This document shows, one piece after another, positions 59,661 to 64,000 of a DNA stretch of 64,000 bases. Source of the stretch: a candidate division TM6 bacterium GW2011_GWE2_42_60 (GTDB taxonomy: Bacteria > Babelota > Babeliae > Babelales > Babelaceae); assembly GCA_000996275.1 (NCBI GenBank), contig LCEG01000001.1, positions 62,001 to 126,000 of the forward strand, read 5' to 3'. The notes under the pieces are model-generated. The model was not told the DNA's origin. It saw only the letters and a list, made by a program, of their open reading frames with translations, and searched no databases. How positions within the stretch are numbered: the stretch's first letter is position 1; every line of letters begins with the position of its first letter. The position numbers and the translations under genes are program-made.

Positions 59661-62009
59661 TTAGGCGGCAGGAGCAATAAGATCAACGGGAACGGGGGCT
59701 TCTTGTTTAGGAGTGAGCCAGTCGATAAACTGTCTGCGTTTTTGTTCATTTTTAAACCACCAAGGATGTTCACCGGGTACAAGTTTAAAGGTTCGCGTAA
59801 AGGTTCCATCGGCATTATCAAGCACTTCGACGTTGAAGTTGGTGATGCGACCGCTTGTTTCAGCTTCTAGTTTGGTTGGCTCAAAGAAGTGGGTAGCTGC
59901 AATAATAGTGCTTTGTTTGCTTTGAATAATCTTGCCAAAAGCATCGTGCACAAGCGCTTCGGCGGTCTGTTGGACGGTCCCTTTGATGGTTTCGTCTAAA
60001 ATTGCAAAACTCAATTCTCCGGCAGGCAATTCTGTAATTGTTTCAACCATAAGATCAAGTTTGTATTTTTCTGCTACTAAGGTCGACATGTCGTCATGCT
60101 CACGTTCTTCGAGATAGACAAGAAAGCGATTGACTGGAGCGAGCTCTATCTCACCGGGGGCGATACAGAGTGTTTGAGCTTCAATAATTGCTTGCGCGAC
60201 AGCCTTCATTGTTTTTGTTTTTCCGCAGCCATTTCCACCCGTAAGAAGAATATTTGCATTACCGTTGAGGCCAAGATGAAGGGAGTTGCAAATGGCTTTT
60301 TTGGGGCCAATAAGAACGTTCCAGAAGTTGTTGAGTTTGATGAAAGGGACTCGTTCTTCGGCGAATTTTGCAATAGTATAATGGACGTTCTGGTTTTTTG
60401 TTGAATGAACTTGGAAGGCGGCGGCGACATTGGTGTCGACTTGCCCAATGGCATAGAGCATTTCTACCAGGTCATACTTTAGTTCGGACATGAGTGTATT
60501 TGTAGCAAGTGCATTGCCTGGTACATTGGCAAGCAGTGAAGGGTTTTCTGAGAATGCAGGTGATTTGAGTGATCGAATGAGGCGGCCCATATCAGAAGTA
60601 GTTGTTTGTTGCGAAAGAAGCTCTTTGAGAGGAGTTATGAGTTCTTGAAGTTCTGGGCAGTCTGCTTCGTCAATAACTTGCTTAATCTCTTCGCATCCTT
60701 CAATAATTCGGGCAACCCCGGCAAGTTTTGTCTGGAAACTTTTAATAACTGCTCCATATATTTTTTGAGTCATGATGAAGCCGTAAATTCCAAACGCACG
60801 AAAAAAATCTTCAATAACCAGATTTCCACCCGCAATGACATAGCTTCCGATTACAGATTTAGTCGATGGTTGCGGAACTATGCGATTGAGTTTTTGTCGT
60901 TTTTTATCGATCCAAAGCGTCCGGAAGTCTTCGATCTTCCCTAATTGCCCTAAGAGCGCAGTATCACCAAACGAAAGGAATTTATGGCCTTTGTGATGGG
61001 TAATATGCATGCGATCATTATTTATCTTTTCTTTATTGTAGCCATATAAAGTAGGTAGATGTCTTACGACTTCAAGAACAGCGCTATCGAGGATTGTTTT
61101 GAGTGGGAAGAGTGCAAGAATACCGAGCTTTTTAAGAAAGTTGGGTTGTCTTTTGAGTTCCTTCCCGCAATGTTTTCCTTCGTAAGCGATGCATCCAAAT
61201 GTGTGGAGTGGTATAAGGCTTATGAGTGATTGTGCTTGAGAAACGAAGTAATAGAGGGAGAGCGCCGAGGTGCTCTTGTTAAGGTCTTTTCCAATACTGA
61301 TATTAGGAAAATAGAACATATCAAGAAATTGTTTTGCCATCTGATGATGTGTGTTGAAAAAGGTGAGATAGTGTCCTTGTCCAGAAGCTATTTTCTCGAG
61401 TGATTTTTGAAGTTTAGCCAGCGTTTCTGGGTGCTCGACAAGATAGGTAACCAGCGTTTTTCTTTTCTTAAGTTCAATAAGAGACGTTTGAAGTGTTACC
61501 AGTTTTTCTGCCGTATTAATTTTCCCAAACAATGTTTTTGTGGGAATAGTGGCGAGAACACTACTGCTTCCATCTTCGCTTTTCAATAAATTAAGCCGCT
61601 TGATGGTTTGTGGTTCGAGCAAAACAGCTTTGTTTGAAAGTTCAAAAGGATGTTTTTGTGTAAGTAAATTGATATAAAGGCCAAGGCATGATGATTCTTC
61701 AGGAGTTTTTTCACTCTCTTCAAGTATTTTAAGGATATTGAATTCTTCTGTTTGAGCTGGTTTGTCTGGTTGGGTTGCAGAAGCATCAAGTTGCGGAAGA
61801 ATATCTCTTTTTTGCTGTTCAAGAAGGGAGTTTATATCGAGAAGTTCTGGTGCGAGAATATCGCGATAAATATTTGGGCCTTTATTTGCGTGAGCCGTTG
61901 CCGGAACGCCTATTGAACTACCAAGTATGAGTTGAGTGGTGCTAAAAAAAACAAGAATACTTGTTAGTTTTAATCCAAAATTTAGGGCATTAAAAGTTTT
62001 ATTATTCAC
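59661..62009 (-). CDS. MutS-type ATPase domain protein with N-terminal signal peptide
   Basis: ILLTGGNGCGKTKTMKAVAQA (Walker A), LSFAILDETIKGT (Walker B), IIAATHFFE; N-term NFGLKLTSILVFFSTTQLILGSSIGVPATAHA. Confidence 0.8.
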   Translation of the reverse strand: MNNKTFNALNFGLKLTSILVFFSTTQLILGSSIGVPATAHANKGPNIYRDILAPELLDINSLLEQQKRDILPQLDASATQPDKPAQTEEFNILKILEESEKTPEESSCLGLYINLLTQKHPFELSNKAVLLEPQTIKRLNLLKSEDGSSSVLATIPTKTLFGKINTAEKLVTLQTSLIELKKRKTLVTYLVEHPETLAKLQKSLEKIASGQGHYLTFFNTHHQMAKQFLDMFYFPNISIGKDLNKSTSALSLYYFVSQAQSLISLIPLHTFGCIAYEGKHCGKELKRQPNFLKKLGILALFPLKTILDSAVLEVVRHLPTLYGYNKEKINNDRMHITHHKGHKFLSFGDTALLGQLGKIEDFRTLWIDKKRQKLNRIVPQPSTKSVIGSYVIAGGNLVIEDFFRAFGIYGFIMTQKIYGAVIKSFQTKLAGVARIIEGCEEIKQVIDEADCPELQELITPLKELLSQQTTTSDMGRLIRSLKSPAFSENPSLLANVPGNALATNTLMSELKYDLVEMLYAIGQVDTNVAAAFQVHSTKNQNVHYTIAKFAEERVPFIKLNNFWNVLIGPKKAICNSLHLGLNGNANILLTGGNGCGKTKTMKAVAQAIIEAQTLCIAPGEIELAPVNRFLVYLEEREHDDMSTLVAEKYKLDLMVETITELPAGELSFAILDETIKGTVQQTAEALVHDAFGKIIQSKQSTIIAATHFFEPTKLEAETSGRITNFNVEVLDNADGTFTRTFKLVPGEHPWWFKNEQKRRQFIDWLTPKQEAPVPVDLIAPAA

Positions 62010-62234
62010 CGCAGGCTTTCTGTTTTTTGGGGAGATTGGGTTTTATTTTATTGATAATAGTGTAGAGGTTTGCGGTTTTTTGTAAAGTACACCCCTTTTG
62101 TGAATAATTTTTTGGCCAGATTTTTAGAGGGCCTTATGATCTCTAATTTAACAATTCATCGAATTTTGGGAGGATTTTGTAAACCTACTCTTGAAATAAG
62201 AAAGAAAACCTCTAAACTGTTTTCATAGGCTGAT

Positions 62235-62320
62235 GGCGAGATACCCAAGTGGCCAACGGGGGCGGACTGTAAATCCGCTGGCATACGCCTTCGTAGGTTC
62301 GAATCCTACTCTCGCCACCA
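62235..62320 (+). tRNA. tRNA-Tyr (GTA)
   Basis: Cloverleaf with variable arm; GGACTGTAAATCC; GGCGAGA/TCTCGCC acceptor; CCA encoded. Confidence 0.96.
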
Positions 62321-62328
62321 CTTTTTAT

Positions 62329-62406
62329 GCGGGAATAGCTCAATTTGGCTAGAGCGACAGCCTTCCAAGCTGTAGGTTGCGGGTTCGAGTCCCGTTTCCC
62401 GCTCCA
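62329..62406 (+). tRNA. tRNA-Gly (TCC)
   Basis: GCGGGAA/TTCCCGC acceptor; anticodon loop CTTCCAA; CCA encoded. Confidence 0.96.
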
Positions 62407-62469
62407 TAAATTAAGCACAATGCGGTTTATGGAAAAAAGATAGGCATATTAGCTTATACATAAGCGTAA

Positions 62470-62545
62470 GCTGACGTAGCTCAGTTGGTAGAGCAGCTGA
62501 TTTGTAATCAGCAGGTCATCGGTTCAAGTCCGATCGTCAGCTCCA
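62470..62545 (+). tRNA. tRNA-Thr (TGT)
   Basis: GCTGACG/CGTCAGC acceptor; CTGATTTGTAATCAG; CCA encoded. Confidence 0.96.
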
Positions 62546-62630
62546 TAAATTTGCTGTTGTCAAGGCGCTTTTTTTTGGTTACGCTGATACAACTGAGGTG
62601 TGCTTGCATATTTTATGTATTGGGAATTAA

Positions 62631-62706
62631 GCCCACGTAGCTCAGTTGGCAGAGCACTTCCTTGGTAAGGGAGAGGTCACCGGTTCAAATCCGGTCGCGG
62701 GCTCCA
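62631..62706 (+). tRNA. tRNA-Thr (GGT)
   Basis: GCCCACG…CGCGGGC acceptor; TTCCTTGGTAAGGGA; CCA encoded. Confidence 0.95.
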
Positions 62707-62751
62707 AAAAATTTTAGAAAAATTCCAATAGAAGTAAGGGAATAAGAAGCT

Positions 62752-62910
62752 ATGGCAAAAGATAGAATTATTTCACATTTGGCGTGTGAAAAATGCCGAG
62801 CTCGTAATTATACGCAGGTAGTGACTCGCAATCGTAAGCTTGGTGATTTAAAGCTAAGTAAGCATTGTTCATCCTGTCGCGCGCATACTATGCACAAAGA
62901 GACAAAATAG
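62752..62910 (+). CDS. rpmG: 50S ribosomal protein L33 (52 aa, absent from the ORF track)
   Basis: MAKDRIISHLACEKCRARNYTQVVTRNRKLGDLKLSKHCSSCRAHTMHKETK*; two CxxC pairs. Confidence 0.95.
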   Translation: MAKDRIISHLACEKCRARNYTQVVTRNRKLGDLKLSKHCSSCRAHTMHKETK

Positions 62911-62919
62911 CGATTTGGA

Positions 62920-62995
62920 AGGCCAGTAGCTCCAACGGTAGAGCAGCAGACTCCAAATCTGCGTGTTGGGGGTTCGAATCCCTCCTGGCCTGCCA
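62920..62995 (+). tRNA. tRNA-Trp (CCA)
   Basis: AGGCCAG/CTGGCCT acceptor; CAGACTCCAAATCTG; CCA encoded. Confidence 0.96.
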
Positions 62996-63022
62996 TAGAT
63001 TCTTTTCTTGGGGATGTTCGAG

Positions 63023-63223
63023 ATGAGTAATGTTGGACGTTTTTTTGGCGAAGTGCAAACAGAGCTGAAGCGTGTTGAGTGGCCAAAGTGGAATGAGTTT
63101 GTTGGTGCGACGGTTGTTGTGCTTTTTCTTATCGTTTTTTTTGCTGCTCTTTTGTGGGTTGTTGACCAGGGAATAACGATAGGTATTAAGTATATTTTCC
63201 GCTTGTTTTTTCCCGGATTTTAG
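63023..63223 (+). CDS. secE: Preprotein translocase subunit SecE
   Basis: FFGEVQTELKRVEWPKWNEFVGATVVVLFLIVFFAALLWVVD; followed by nusG. Confidence 0.93.
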   Translation: MSNVGRFFGEVQTELKRVEWPKWNEFVGATVVVLFLIVFFAALLWVVDQGITIGIKYIFRLFFPGF

Positions 63224-63236
63224 GTAGAACGGCATT

Positions 63237-63758
63237 ATGAAACAGTGGTTTGTTATCCAGGTACAGGTTGGAAGTGAAGAGATTGTTCAGGCGGATCTTT
63301 CAAAGCGTGTTGAAGAGACAGGGCTTGAAGATTTGTTTGGACAGATACTTATTCCATCTGCAAGAATTCGGCAGTTTTTTAGTCCCGAGGAGGCTGATCA
63401 AGATCAGCAGCTCTTTCCGGGCTATATGCTTATTGAGATGGAGGCGACTCCAGAAGCAATTCGACTCGTGGCCATGGCGCCGCGGGTTGTACGTTTTCTT
63501 GGTGGAGCTAACCCTGTGCCGCTTTCTCAAAAAGAAATTGATCGTGTTTTAGCTCAAGTTCGCGGTGAAGTAACAGTCACGGCTGAAAAACTGCAATTTG
63601 AGGTTGGAAAAGAGGTCGAGATAAAGGATGGAGCATTTGCTGGATTTGTTGGTATCATCGACTCTGTCGATGATGAAAACGAAAAGCTGATGGTGATGGT
63701 GAGCATTTTCGGAAGAATGACACCTGTGGAATTGAGTTTTGATCAGATTAAGCGCTAG
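63237..63758 (+). CDS. nusG: Transcription termination/antitermination protein NusG
   Basis: WFVIQVQVGSEE…FPGYMLIEM…VGKEVEIKDGAFAGFVGIIDSVDDENEKLMVMVSIFGRMTPVELSFDQI. Confidence 0.95.
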   Translation: MKQWFVIQVQVGSEEIVQADLSKRVEETGLEDLFGQILIPSARIRQFFSPEEADQDQQLFPGYMLIEMEATPEAIRLVAMAPRVVRFLGGANPVPLSQKEIDRVLAQVRGEVTVTAEKLQFEVGKEVEIKDGAFAGFVGIIDSVDDENEKLMVMVSIFGRMTPVELSFDQIKR

Positions 63759-63776
63759 TGGCTAGGTGGGATCATT

Positions 63777-64000
63777 ATGGCTAAGAAAATAAAAGCGATT
63801 GTTCGCTTACAGCTCCCCGCAGGGGCAGCTACGCCTGCGCCGCCGACCGGTTCTGTGCTCGGTCCGCATGGCATTAACATCATGGATTTTTGCAAACAGT
63901 TTAACGCAAAGACGTCTGACCGTAAGGGGCAGACTGTTCCTGCAGTTATTACGATTTACGTAGATCGTTCATTTGACTTTATTTTAAAGACTCAGCCAAC
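63777..64000 (+). CDS. rplK: 50S ribosomal protein L11 (5' part, runs off window)
   Basis: [74 protein letters not shown]. Confidence 0.95.
   Translation, partial: MAKKIKAIVRLQLPAGAATPAPPTGSVLGPHGINIMDFCKQFNAKTSDRKGQTVPAVITIYVDRSFDFILKTQP

Noticed and set aside
62212-63235. Minus-strand ORFs such as …RDSNPQPTAWKAVALAKLSYSRI…
   Set aside because: These are the well-known spurious translations of the antisense of tRNA genes and overlap clear tRNAs, rpmG and secE.

Overview
The window is a dense bacterial chromosome segment from a small-genome organism. Gene content and the many signal-peptide orphan proteins suggest an intracellular or parasitic lineage such as Candidatus Dependentiae/TM6; that is inference, no 16S is present. 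Housekeeping genes recognised: mutL, prmC, ftsY, rnhB, rpsF-rpsR, typA, truA, acpS, comM/yifB, polA, a macAB/tolC-type export operon, an MscS channel, tyrS, lon, atpG, tsaE, an FKBP lipoprotein, and a tRNA(Tyr-Gly-Thr-Thr)-rpmG-tRNA(Trp)-secE-nusG-rplK cluster at the right end. The accessory parts are the most interesting. (1) An intergenic palindromic repeat family (outer CCGCTCA..TGAGCGG arms) has a central hairpin whose sequence changes from copy to copy while pairing is kept. The family is densest around a small GIY-YIG nuclease gene, and that nuclease-plus-repeat block is bounded by a 23-bp perfect direct repeat like a target-site duplication. A second repeat copy at prmC is bounded by a 21-bp direct repeat. 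(2) Two AAA ATPase/DUF4143 (PD-(D/E)XK) genes each have their own gene-specific pair of palindromes; one gene is bracketed by two related 35-bp TGTGCTA..TAGCACA elements. (3) An HI0074-type HEPN gene is partly duplicated around one of those ATPases. (4) Also notable are a MutS-type ATPase with a signal peptide, an M50-like protein that has lost all protease motifs, a signal-peptide NADAR protein, a pair of cassette-like secreted paralogs, and a probable frameshift at an A7 tract. No searches or computations were run; all family calls come from reading motifs.
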